Positions 22,985 through 34,397 of a DNA stretch of 64,000 bases are shown piece after piece. The DNA comes from Histoplasma ohiense (taxonomy: Eukaryota; Ascomycota; Eurotiomycetes; Onygenales; Ajellomycetaceae): the NCBI GenBank assembly GCA_017607445.1, contig JAEVHH010000006.1, positions 3,348,001 through 3,412,000 on the forward strand, written 5' to 3'. Position 1 is the first letter of the stretch. Every line of letters begins with the position of its first letter. The position numbers and the translations under genes were made by a program. The notes beneath the pieces were generated by a model. The model searched no databases. It saw only the letters and a program-made list of their open reading frames with translations, and was not told the origin of the DNA.

Positions 22985-23561
22985 ATATTTCCAGCTTTTG
23001 TATTGAATAGCAAATTGAAACTTAACTGATTCAGTTGATATTTCTCTCTCAGTCTCAATCTTAGTTCTGAATACTTTGTACAAAGTAACAGAAGATGCTC
23101 TGAATTTTCATATAACTGACAGTCTGAACACAGATCATTTAAATCATCTTTAAACTTTGCTAAATATGATTCAAAATATTCATGTTCAAGCTTTAGCTGC
23201 ATTATTGTAGCAAAAAGTTTCTTCTTACACTTTATTGAGCAAGTCTTTCACTTTGACTTAGTTTCAAATCTGAAATAATGCACACTTTTTCTTTGCATGA
23301 ATCAGACATCTTGTCACTTTTGTAAATATAATTCTCTTATTCTTCTTTTAATAAAAGATCATGTTACAATTCTTTGACAGCAGACTTCTAACTCAGTGGC
23401 TCTTTTTGCAGCTTTATCAGCCATTTCATTGCCATATATACCCATGTGAGCAGGCACCCAGTGAAGATGAATAGAACAATTGAGTGAGATTTTTCTTTGG
23501 ATATTTTGAAGACTTTTCAAAATCAGCTCTAGCATTGACTGTCCACTGCTGATTTTATTAC
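22985..23561 (-). mobile_element. LINE-A copy 3, truncated at both ends
   Basis: The minus strand carries the end of RNase H ('HLHWVPAHMGIYGNEMADKA' is uninterrupted, from 23589 down) and the C-terminal cysteine motif. Its 3' end is cut off by gypsy-1b at 22985, so the tail is missing. Its 5' end stops at 23561 where the fold-back starts. It is nearly identical to LINE-A copies 1 and 2. Confidence 0.88.
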
Positions 23562-24570
23562 CTACGTGGCTATTCCACGCAGGATGCACCTTAAGCTAGT
23601 TACATATTATAACCCCTATAACCAACCGACCACCGCGTCCGTCCTCTCGGGCCGCTTTAACTAGTTCTGGGGTTTCCAGCGGGGGTCCTAGTTAAGCGCC
23701 ACTGCCCACCCTAGGCATCACCATAGCCCAGAGCTTCCAGTTGCCGATCTCGGCCCATTGCCCCCTTGGCCTACCAACCGGCCGTCGTGGCCTTGCCCCG
23801 TGTAAGGGACTAACCATAGGCTGCCCGCGTGGCGCAGTTGGTAAGACTGTTACCCAAGGTAGCACTGTTAGATGTGCTGTAGGTTCGAATCCTGCCGCTG
23901 GCAAGGTCCCATTTTGGGCCACTTCTTACCCATGAAGGCCCCCGTGACCAGGGGCCAAGCCTAGTGAGGCAGTGCTGACAGGGGTGCCGCTTGGCAGTGA
24001 TGAGGGTGGTGGCCGCTGGAAGCCACTCTCATTAGTGCCAAGCAGCCCCCCTGTCACTAGTGCTGATCTAAGCAAGATCCGATGATTACAGAGGGTCGAG
24101 TATAGGATGCTTATACATACTAGCACCTGCCAAGGCCCCCGGCATCTTGGGGGCCACCCCAACAACAGGGAATGATTTTAAAAACCATCTGATTGGCTGC
24201 CTCATCAGAGGGGTAGTAGCAAGCCAAGCAGGACACCCTGGTAGGCGCCCTATTCAGGGCCCACTAGTGGTCATCTAACACTATTAGTGGGTTATCATCG
24301 GGTGGGGTAAGCCTATGGTTAGTCCCTTACACGGGGCAAGGCCACGACGGCCGGTTGGTAGGCCAAGGGGGCAATGGGCCGAGATCGGCAACTGGAAGCT
24401 CTGGGCTATGGTGATGCCTAGGGTGGGCAGTGGCGCTTAACTAGGACCCCCGCTGGAAACCCCAGAACTAGTTAAAGCGGCCCGAGAGGACGGACGCGGT
24501 GGTCGGTTGGTTATAGGGGTTATAATATGTAACTAGCTTAAGGTGCATCCTGCGTGGAATAGCCACGTAG
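23562..24570. repeat. GC-rich fold-back: 261 bp perfect inverted arms around a SINE
   Basis: Left arm 23562-23822 and right arm 24310-24570 are reverse complements with no mismatch that I could find, running from CTACGTGGCTATTCCACGCA at the left edge to the matching end at 24570. The inner 14 bases of each arm equal the 3' end of the SINE lying between them (AGCCTATGGTTAGT). CpG, CpC and GpG are abundant, unlike all surrounding repeats. I see no direct duplication at the outer edges and no transposase frame, so a DNA transposon is not supported. Confidence 0.85.
23823..24323 (+). mobile_element. tRNA-derived SINE, copy 1 (501 bp, unmutated)
   Basis: It starts GCCCGCGTGGCGCAGTTGG, an A-box-like tRNA 5' part, and carries a B box GGTTCGAATCC at about 23882-23892 with a five-pair T stem around it. 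The remainder of about 410 bp is not tRNA-like and ends GGTAAGCCTATGGTTAGT. A second copy of exactly the same length lies reversed at 26555-27055. The D and anticodon arms do not fold as a normal tRNA, so this is a SINE head and not a functional tRNA gene. RNA polymerase III transcription is expected for such elements. Confidence 0.7.
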
Positions 24571-26095
24571 TCATGTGCAAATAAAAACTGCAAATGCTGA
24601 AAGAATTTTAAACAGTATATTGAGACTTTCAAATACTGAAAGAGGTCTGACATTTCAAGCAATGAGACAATTATATATTGCCTGTGTGACCTCTGTTTCA
24701 GATTATGCAGTTCAGGTGTGATGGAGAGGTCAAAAACACTTTATAGAAAGATTTCAAAAACTTCAAAACTCAGTTTTAAGAAAGATTCTAGAAGTATTCA
24801 AAACTACTTCAATTAAAGCTATGGAAATTGAAGCCTCTATTTCTCCACCACAAGTGAGATTTGATAAAATCTGTATGAATTATACTCTCAGAATTATGAA
24901 GCTATATTCACATCATTCTATTAGAAAGAGAGTTTCAAGTTCTTTTCCAAATGAGTCAAATGGATTAGAATTAGATTGGGAACTTTATCTTAATTGAAAT
25001 GAGACTGATTTATCTGAAAATTCAAGTTCTTTACAAAGAAGAAGGATACTGTCTCAGTTATTTAGAATTTGCTCAATGATTAAGAACTGTTTCTCTAGTT
25101 TAAATGTAGAGAGAGTAGCTATTGAAAATCTCTCTCCTTGGAAGAAAAGTCTTGATAATCTTGTTGATTTAAACATTAGTCAACTTTCAAAAGAAGATCA
25201 GACTCAAGAACATTTAAAGCTTTTGAAACAAATGAAAAATAAAGCAATTCTTATATACACTGATGGCTCAAAATATGAGAAAACAGGCAATCTTGGAGCT
25301 GGAATAGCATATTCAGAAAATGATAAAAACTATATTCTTAATTCTTGACAAATTGGAAAAGAGTCAGAAGTTTTTAATGCTGAATTATTTGCAATTTCAA
25401 AAGCTTTCAAATTGATTGAAATGAAGATTGAACAATGGAAAAGATTTGAGCATATTTGAATATTCTCTGATAGTCAAGCAGAGCTTAAAAGATTTCAAAG
25501 TAATAAAATCAGCAGTGAACAGTCAATGCTAGAGCTGATTTTGAAAAGTCTTCAAAATATTCAAAGAAAAATCTGACTCAATTGTTCTATTCATCTTCAC
25601 TGAGTGCCTGCTCACATGGGTATATATGACAATGAAATGGCTGATAAAGCTGCAAAAAGAGTCACTGAGTTAGAAGTCTGCTGTCAAAGAATTGTAACAT
25701 GATCTTTTATTAAAAGAAGAATAAGAGAATTATATTTACAAAAATGACAAGATGTCTGATTCATGCAAAGAAAAAGTGTGCATTATTTCAGATTTGAAAC
25801 TAAATCAAAGTGAAAGACTTGCTCAATAAAGTGTAAGAAGAAACTTTTTGCTACAATAATGCAGCTAAAGCTTGAATATGAATATTTCAAATCATATTTA
25901 GCAAAGTTTAAAGATGATTTAAATGATCTATATTCAGATTGTCAGTTATATGAAAATCCAGAGCATCTTCTGTTACTTTGTACAAAGTATTCAGAACTAA
26001 GTTTGAGACTGAGAGAGAAGTATCAACTGAATCAGTTAAGTTTGAGTTTATTATTCAATACTAAAGCTGGAAATATATTCTTAATTAATATTTAA
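24571..26095 (+). pseudogene. LINE-A ORF2 fragment (RT end, RNase H, Cys motif)
   Basis: Reading from 24573, the frame gives the RT thumb region ('FQAMRQLYIACVTSVSDYAV' near 24660-24710). The RNase H follows, with 'IYTDGSKYE' at about 25250 (catalytic Asp), a Glu in 'VFNAELFAI', 'FSDSQAELK' (Asp) and 'HWVPAHMGIYDNEMADKAA', where Trp is now TGA. The C-terminal motif 'C-x2-C' to 'EHLLLLC' follows. The main breaks are TGA replacing TGG, as in 'HLH-stop-VPAH' near 25600. It has the usual fungal LINE domain order, and its 5' part is absent. Confidence 0.82.
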
Positions 26096-26554
26096 ATGAG
26101 TTCAATGTTGCTACAAGAGCTTTTTTGAATAGTGTCATTTGATGATATTTAGATCAGTTGTTTTTGTTTATTTTATTTTGATCTTTTCTTTAACTTTGTT
26201 TATTGTTAATTTTCATTTGTTTCAAGCAGTTTGCTTCATTATTTGTTGATAATAGTCATTGCAAATGTTTTTTCTTTTCTGTTGATTTTTAATAGCTGCT
26301 GTCTTTTATAATATTTATTTTCTTTGTTTTGAAGTTGAGTTGTGCTAACCCATTGACATTCTTTTGATTTTATTTTTGAATTGAATAGTTTGAATAGTTG
26401 TTTGATTCTGAGCTGGAATTCTGTTAATGCATGTGTCAAATTGTTTTTGTATATTAGAATATTCTTGATTTGAAAAATCCTGAAGTATTTCAGGTAGATG
26501 TCATAGTCACTGACTGTATACATCTATAATTGAAGAATAATAATAATAATAATA
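24571..26554 (+). mobile_element. LINE-A copy 2, 5'-truncated, with (AAT)n tail
   Basis: This is the longest LINE-A copy. It covers the end of reverse transcriptase from about 24573 ('HVQIKTANAERI' region), RNase H, the C-terminal Cys motif, a 3' UTR and the tail of AAT repeats at 26534-26554. The left edge adjoins the fold-back right arm and the tail adjoins SINE copy 2 directly. No matching target duplication is visible at the two edges. Confidence 0.88.
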
Positions 26555-27055
26555 ACTAACCATAGGCTTACCCCACCTGATGATAACCCACTAATAGTGT
26601 TAGATGACCACTAGTGGGCTCTGAATAGAGCGCCTATCAGAGTGTTCTGCTTGGCTTGCTACTACCCCTCTGATAAGGCAGTCAATTGGATGGTTTTTAA
26701 AATCATTCCCTGTTGTTGGGGTGGCCCTCTAGATGCTGGGGGCCTTGGCAGGTGCTAGTATATATAAGCACTCTATACTCGATCCTCTGTAATCATTGGA
26801 TCTTGCTTAGATCAGCACTAGTGACAGAGGGGCTGCTTGGCACTAATGAGAGTGGCTTTCAGTGGCCATCACTCTCACCACTGCCAAGCAGCACCTCTGT
26901 CAGCACTGCCTCACTAGGCTTGACCCCTGGTCACATGGGCCTTCATGGGTAAGAAGTGGCTCAAAATGAGACCTTACCAGCAGCAGGATTCGAATCTACA
27001 GCACATCTAACAGTGCTATCTTGGGTAACAGTCTTACCAACTGCGCCACGCGGGC
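26555..27055 (-). mobile_element. tRNA-derived SINE, copy 2 (501 bp, mutated)
   Basis: It is a full-length reverse copy of the SINE at 23823-24323. The minus strand begins GCCCGCGTGGCGCAGTTGG at 27055, has the B-box region mutated to GATTCGAATC-like sequence, and ends at 26555 next to the LINE-A tail. About 33 transitions separate the copies, almost all at CpC or CpG. The B box carries one of these changes, so transcription is likely weakened. Confidence 0.75.
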
Positions 27056-28113
27056 TACTTACCTTCATATAGTGAAGAACAAAGAATGGATAACTTGTAT
27101 AGTAAGATATTGAAAGTACTACACACTGAACTCAATCATTGAAATCAAGAATCTCAGAACTATAAGTGAAATACTTGATAGATTAGCAGATGTCAAAATA
27201 TATATGCAGCTGAACCTTAGAGACATATATCATAGAATTCACATATGAGTGAAGAATGAATGAAAAACAGCATTTTGAATATGATATGAACACTTTGAAT
27301 ATCTAGTTTTATCTTTTGAGCTAATCAATGTCTCTGTAATCTTTCAATCTTATATCAACAAAGCCCTCAGTGACCTTTTAGATGTATATTGCATGGCTTA
27401 TCTTGACAATATCATAATCTATTCAAACACACTTGGTGAATATGTCATCCATGTTAAGAACATGCTGGAACAGTTAAGATGTTGAAGACTATATATCAAA
27501 CTTAGTAAGTGTACATTCCATGCAACAGAAATTGAATTTTTGAGTTTTGTGGTTATCATACAGAGCATTACTGTCAAGAAACACTGTGTCAACACAATTC
27601 TAGATTGATCAGAACTGTGAACTATAAATGAATTGCAAACATTTTTAGAATTTGTTGTAACAGATGTACTTCGATTAACGATTTGGTACTATTCTAATTA
27701 CAGATTACAAATTGATTAAGGAAAGAAAGAGAAAAGAAATCAGAAGAAAAGGTTGTACAAAGAGAGTTCTTATAGAGGGAAGTTCAGAGTGGAAGAATAT
27801 CAGAAGCCACTTCACAGTGGAGTGTGAAGTGGAAGAACATTAAGAGCTACATGAAAGAATCATTAGAAACTACACAAGCACAGAGCATGGGGCAGAGGAA
27901 TCATTGAGAGCTACATGAAAGAATTGTTAGAGACTATATGAGTGCAGAACACAAAGTGGAAGAATGTTAGAAGCTATATGAAAGAATCATTAGAAACTAC
28001 ACAAGCACAGAGCACAGAGTGAAAGAACATTGAGGGTTATACAAGATCACAACAGTCAGAAACAAGTGAATGCAGAAGAGGAGTTGATTGTGTAAGTTAA
28101 TTACTAATGAATA

Positions 28114-31100
28114 CTAACTCATCACATTATCCCCCTCTACTGGGGTGAGTGAGAACTCATAGATGTCGAGGGTGATGATGTTCTTCAAGACAGACACAGA
28201 TTTTCAGATCAGACAATTGTATTCTATTTATTTGATGAGATATTCACAGCAGCAGTGATTGATTCTATTGTCAAGAATTGCTTTGATTTCCCACTTGAGT
28301 TTGTTGTCTTCTTCTACAATGACAAGTGGCTGTCAATTGAAGATTCTCTGTGAGAAGAATGGATCCTCAGCTGTGGATTGGAGCAGATTTATATGAAAGA
28401 TATTGTGGATGTCAGACAGAGTGTCAAATTGATAATTGTGTGTGTCTAGCACTTTCTTCACTGTATATTTGATGTGATGATAATCTAGTGTATGTGAGGG
28501 GTGATCTGTTCTTATATTCTTAAGATTCAGTCAGACTTTGTCTTCTACATAATATTGAGTTGCAGGATTTCTTCTGATGTTTATTTGATTTTTATAATCT
28601 TGCTGAGCACTGATCATTGAAGCTTCTGCTCATTCATAGACTTTCTTCAGCTTGCTTATGATGTTCTCTGTCATCTGTATAGAGCTGTGGATGTATGCAG
28701 TTTCTCAGAGAGTCTCAGAGAAGTTCAGAATCTCTAGATTGTATCTATATAGAAGAAAGAATGAACTTACATCTGTTGTAGCAGAATCTCAACTGTTAAT
28801 CACAATCTCAGCATGTGACAGCAGATTGCTTCAGTTGTCTTGTGTGTAATTGCAGAACTTACAGAGAATGTTCTTTACTGTTTGTATCATTCTCTCAATA
28901 GCTTCATCAGTCTCTGAGTGATACACTGTTGATAACTTTTGTTCAATTCTTAATAATTGACATACACAGACTCAGAGTGCACTGATGAATTGACTGTCTC
29001 TATCTGACACAATGAATGAAGACAGACTGTGTATACAATAGAATAGACTTCTGATGAAGACATCTGCAACTACTTCAGTGTCTATCTTATCACAGAACTG
29101 TAGTATTACACCCTTGCTGAGTCAGTCAACAATGACTAGAATGTTTGTAGAATCTCTGTTTTTGAATAAGAAAACTGTAAAATTGATAGCTATATCATAT
29201 CAAGTTCAGTTGAAGACAGATAGAGGCTTCAGCATCTCTTTTCAGTATTCATATTATATCATCACTAAGCTGCAGCAATCACAGTTGTGTACAAATCAGT
29301 GTATGTCTTTCAACATATCTGATCAGTAGAATTCTCAGACAATGATGTTGTATATGATTTTATATTCTGAATGTCTGATTATTGATGAGTTATGAATTTC
29401 TTGCATGATCTGTGTTTATAGAGATTCTGAATTGGGAACTCATCATCTATCTCAAAAGTGTAAGCAGTTGTTATTATTGATTGAATATGCTGAAATATCT
29501 GTTCTTGAGTATACATCTGTGAGAAATCAAGATGCTTTACTTTGTATGACTTTGATAACTTGCTGTCAGAATTCATCTGCTTCTGCTGTTAGTCTTCATT
29601 GTTCTTTGAGTGAGAGTTCTTGAGCTCAGAACTGATTGATGTGTATGTAGAGTTTATCTGATTGTGTGGAACTTTCTATGATTACAGAGTCAATTAATCA
29701 ATACCCTCAATGTTTTCATCTGTCATCTAAGTTATCAGATGATATATCTTGTTCTCAGTGAAACAGAGCATCTGCAAGAGTGTTCTCTACTTCAGATTAA
29801 TAATGAATTGTGAATGAAAAACAGCTAAGAAACAATGATCAATGCATATGTCTTTTGATAAGCTTACAAGTGATTGTGAAGTATTCTAAGTTTTTATGAT
29901 TGATAACAATCTCAAACTTCTCAACACTCATAAGTTCAGACTTTCATTCTTCAAGATATTGTATGATTGCTAGAAGCTTCTTGTCATAGATCTTGTAGTT
30001 GTATTCAGTGAATGACATCTTTTTTGAGATGAAGATACAGAGTTGTAGAATATCTTTGTTATCATATTGTATTAGTACTCTGTCTACTATATAATCTGAG
30101 ACATCTATTTCAAGAATTGTATGCTTATCTAAATCAAATGATTGCAGCATCAGAGTGTTTGTGAACATATACTTCAGCTTTTTGAATGCTGTGTCTGCTT
30201 CATCAGTTCATTGAAATACAGCATCTTTTCAGATCAGATCTGTCAGTGATTATATGATATTGAAGAAGTCTTTGATGAATCTTTGATAGAAGTTGATGAA
30301 TTCTAGAAAGCTTCTAGTCTCTTTTACTGAGACTGATGTCTCTCAGTTGAGGATTGCTTCCATCTTCTTAGAATCCATGTGTACATCTTTTTCAGCTTTG
30401 ATGATGAATTCTAGATAGATTGTAGACTTGATCTCAAAGTTGCATTTGTCAATGTCCATCTGCAGTTCAGCTTTTCATAGATGGTCAAGCACTTGTTGTA
30501 TATGCTTGCAGTGCTCAGTGAGCAATTCATTGATGAAGATCAGAATATTGTTCATATACACTGAGATGATCTCATTGAGCAGATCTTGTAGAGCTCAGTT
30601 AATGTATTTCTGAAATGTGCTTGAAGTGTTCACTAATTCAAAGAGAGTCACTGTCCATTCATATAATCTGTAATGTGTATGAAAAGCAGTTAGCCATTCA
30701 TCACCTTCATTAATTCTTATCTTATAGAAGGCTGCAGAGATGTCAAGCTTTGTAAATCATTTCATTTTTTCTATTTATTTGAGTGTTTCATTGATGAGTG
30801 AAAGAGAATATCAGTTCTTCTGTGTGATCTTGTTGAGTTCTCAATAGTCAACACAGAATCATAAGCCTTCTTCTGATTTCTTCACAAACAGTACAGATAC
30901 TGCAGTGAATGAGTTGCTAATATGAATGAAGTCTTTGTTCAGTAATTCATTGAGTGTTTTTCATAGAATGAGAAGCTTGTTGTGTGATATGCTGTAGAGA
31001 GAATCTCAGAGTAATTGTGAGTTCTTATCATTCTTCTTGATGAGCTCAATTGTATGATCTATACTGAATTCTTGATGAGAAGAAAGCTTTTCAGCTTCTT

Positions 31101-31692
31101 TCTTATTGAACATGTCTGTGAAGTCTTTGTACAATTCAGATAGTTTTTTGTATGATGTCTTGAGATCTTTGAGTTCTAGCTTCTCTAATGCTTTTTTGAT
31201 ATCTGTCATACTAGCAGTGAACACTTGGATGTTCTTCTTCTCATGCACTTAGTGGATTAGTAGTTTGTATACTTCTGCTGATATCTGAGTGAGATCAGTG
31301 GTTCTATTGACATTCTTCTCATAAACATGATCATCTTCTGAGAAAATAAGACAGCAGTTGTATGTGTTCAACAAGATTTCAAATTCTGTGAGTCATGATA
31401 GACTGAGTATTAAGTTGTACTCAAGGTCTTGTATTTCATATGCATATACATTCTTTTTCTCATGTCCTTCTACATCAACATTAAATCTTATCATATTGTA
31501 GAAGGTGGATTCTCTGAGGCCATCAAATTCACTGAGCTTACACAGCTTGAGAAAGGGGATATACTGAAGTTTATACTTCTCAATCAGCTGAGTGTCTATA
31601 AGAGTGTAATGAAGAAAACCACTGTCTATCATTGCTCATACATTGATTAGACTATTTACAATGACAGAGATTATGATTGTGTCTGCTTGCAT
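28114..31692 (-). pseudogene. gypsy-1c pol
   Basis: ATG at 31692, TAG at 28114-28116 inside the LTR: the same 1192-codon length as the other copies. Protease keeps the catalytic D-S-G near 31630 ('MIDSGFLHYTLIDTQL'), which gypsy-1a and -1b have lost. RNase H 'ILEIDVSDY' lies near 30115 and the integrase and chromodomain follow leftward. Interruptions are mostly TGA, and no frameshift was found. Confidence 0.85.
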
Positions 31693-33045
31693 CTTCTATT
31701 CAAATCTTCAGCTAGCTTTCTGCTTCTTGAGCTCTTGTCTGTATTTTAGAATGAGAGCTTGTCTTTTCTCTGTTCTTGTCTATCTGTGAGTGACACAGTG
31801 TTTACACACATGAGGGGTTTACTCAGAGTGATCATATTTGAACATTGATTTGCAAAGTGTTCTGACTTGTTGCAGTGTATGCAGACTTCTCTGATGATTT
31901 GATCAGCAGCATTCTTCTCTGAGATGTTGAGGATCTTTGAATAACTTGTGTTTACATGTGAAACTCAGTTCATTGATTCTGATTTGAAGATGGGGGGTGC
32001 TGCAGAGCAGTTTGAAGTGTACATATTTGTTCAGTGAAATTCTCTGCAATTTTGAAGCACACAGAACTGAGACAGATTGTTGTTCAACAGATGAAGATCA
32101 GTACAGAATTTGCTGTATGTTGAGAGCTTCAGATACTCTACACTTTGATTATACAATTGAAAGTTCAAGTTCTTGAATAATATGTTGATCTTGACAATGT
32201 TGTTTCAGTCTTACCCATCTGCTTCTAGAAGCTTGTGATTAAATTCAGAAAGATAAGTTGTCAACACAACATTTATCTGACAAGTCTGATTTAGCCAGTT
32301 CAATGTCTTGATTTGAAGTGTAGAATTGAGAAATAGAGAGTTGAGTTGTTGAAAGACTAGCTCTGATGTATACTGATAATTCTGATAATAACTCATTCAG
32401 AATTGAAATTTTGCTAATATGTCATCATTCAATCTACTATAAATATACCACACTTGATTGAATAGTGAGTCTATTGCTCATTCATTGATGTCCAATTTGA
32501 CATTTGCTTTTGACTTCCACATGAGATAGAGTGTTAGATCTCTCTCATATTTGTTGAGGATTGAGAGCTTCTCTCTTGAGAGCTTTTTGTGAGATGTGGG
32601 TGTAGAAGAAATGATGAATGTGAAAGTGCTTATCTCAGCAAGTTATTGTTGCAATTCAGTCATCTGTAGTGTCTGCTGCTGAAGAATGCTTTGTAGATCT
32701 AAGTTATCATCTGCTGTGTTCAGATGCAGTGGATGTGTAATGCACTCGTTTATTATTTCCTTATTATCTTCGCTTATTCTTACCTCTTTCCATTATACTC
32801 TCGCTACTGCTATTTCTACATGTATATATATATTGATGTATGTATTTCACACATCTTCTTTCTCTTTCTTTTCTTTCTTAGCAATTAGCTACACTACATT
32901 ACACTACTATATTACACTTTACAATATATTACTATTATCTCTGCTACACTATAAACTATCTTCTACTGTTACTCTTCACACTGTCACTACACCTCACAGT
33001 TTCTAATCACTCAATCTTTGAGAGACAGTCTGTTGAGTAATAGTC

Positions 33046-34377
33046 ATGGCCTTTATCCACAGCATCCACTGTACTCATGCTACTGCTGAACTCAAAGCAA
33101 CAAACATCATGAAAGAAAACTGTGAAACACACACTTCTGCCACTGAAAGTGTGCAACAAGCATCATCTTTCTCTATGAAATCAGACTCTGAGTATAATTC
33201 AGAAGAGAATATCTCTTCTGAAGATCTCAGTACAATTGAGACTGAGAAGATAGCTGTGATCAGAAGAATCAAAAAATTAAAGACTGAGAAAGAATTGCAA
33301 GAACTTCAACAGTGATGTGACACTTTACTACAAGAATTGAATGAAACAATTTCAATCATCTGAAATACACTAGAAGCACATCCAAACCACAGTAGAGATG
33401 CAACTAGCATGAATGACAATCACAATAACATCATCAGTATTCTCAGATCACTGAAAGCCACACTACAAGTGCTCAACATCTTAGTGAAAAGCATCATGAC
33501 TACTGTCAGTAGAAGATGTAGTTGAGTACCACTTTGGCAATTAGAACTTCAAGATTCTGATATAAGTGATCACTCTTCTCAGAAAGATGTGAAAAAGTTC
33601 TGAGATCAAAGTATGAAAGAATTTGAAAACTTTGTTACAGCTGCTATCACTTTCCATGCCAGTGATCTTGATTACTACAATGAACATGATCATCAAAAGA
33701 TCATTGAAGCTGTTACTCATTTCAATGTCAAGATGCAACAACATTGATATCAACATACACATGATATGCAGACTTTGCCATCATGGGAAGAATTTGTTAG
33801 TTGAATGCAATGTCAAGTCATTGATTCAGATAGAAGTTTTCAAGATACTGATAGACAGTACTGAAAAACAGAGCAACAAAAAGATCAGACAGTTCAACAA
33901 TTTACTTCACACTTACAATCAATTGAAAAGCATCTGTGGCATTCTTATAGCAAATATCATTGAAAATCACACCTCTATATGAAAGTTCTACCTTCCATTC
34001 ACTGAGAATTCAACAAATATGCAACCAAATTGGAAGAGTTAAGCTATGATGCCACTCTACATAAACTTGCAATGACAGAATCAAATCTGTCAGAGAGATA
34101 GAAGAAGCTTAAAGAGAAGTCAAATTTCAAAAACCCCACTCAAAGCTTTAACAACAGAAATAATGCTGATAATAGATCACAAAACAAATACAGATGAAAT
34201 GACACTACAAAATTCAATGACTCCACCCAATCAAAATATTGTCATTATTGCAAGCAATCAGGACATACCATCAATTCATGTTTCAAACAACTCAAAGATG
34301 AATTCAAAAACACCAAGTCCAACTTGAAACTCAATGTGAAAGACATGAAGAACTTGAAGAACTCAAAAAACACTTAA
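33046..34377 (+). pseudogene. gypsy-2a gag
   Basis: The ATG at 33046 and the TAA at 34375-34377 define 443 codons in one frame. The N-terminal third is Ser/Glu-rich with a coiled-coil-like Lys/Glu/Gln stretch ('KKLKTEKELQELQQ'), then a capsid-like region. A zinc knuckle, C-H-Y-C-K-Q-S-G-H-T-I-N-S-C (C-x2-C-x4-H-x4-C), sits near 34240-34285. The frame is interrupted by TGA at 33313 and elsewhere. The role is particle assembly and RNA packaging. Confidence 0.85.
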
Positions 34378-34397
34378 GATATATCATTCAACTCACA

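Noticed and set aside
23823..23905. A functional tRNA gene
   Set aside because: A and B boxes are present, but the D and anticodon arms do not fold with normal lengths, the acceptor stem has a mismatch, and the sequence is the head of a 501 bp repeated unit. A SINE explains it better.
23692..24165. Open frames of 64-79 codons in the fold-back (and at 26713-26952)
   Set aside because: They lie in SINE and inverted-arm sequence, which is GC-rich and so has few stops; no domain is recognisable.
23562..24570. DNA transposon with terminal inverted repeats
   Set aside because: No direct target duplication at the edges, no transposase frame, and the inner arm ends coincide with a SINE 3' end. Fold-back or inverted duplication fits better.
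32211..32396. Separate small gene of 61 codons on the minus strand
   Set aside because: It is an unbroken piece of gypsy-1c gag and aligns with the other three gag copies.
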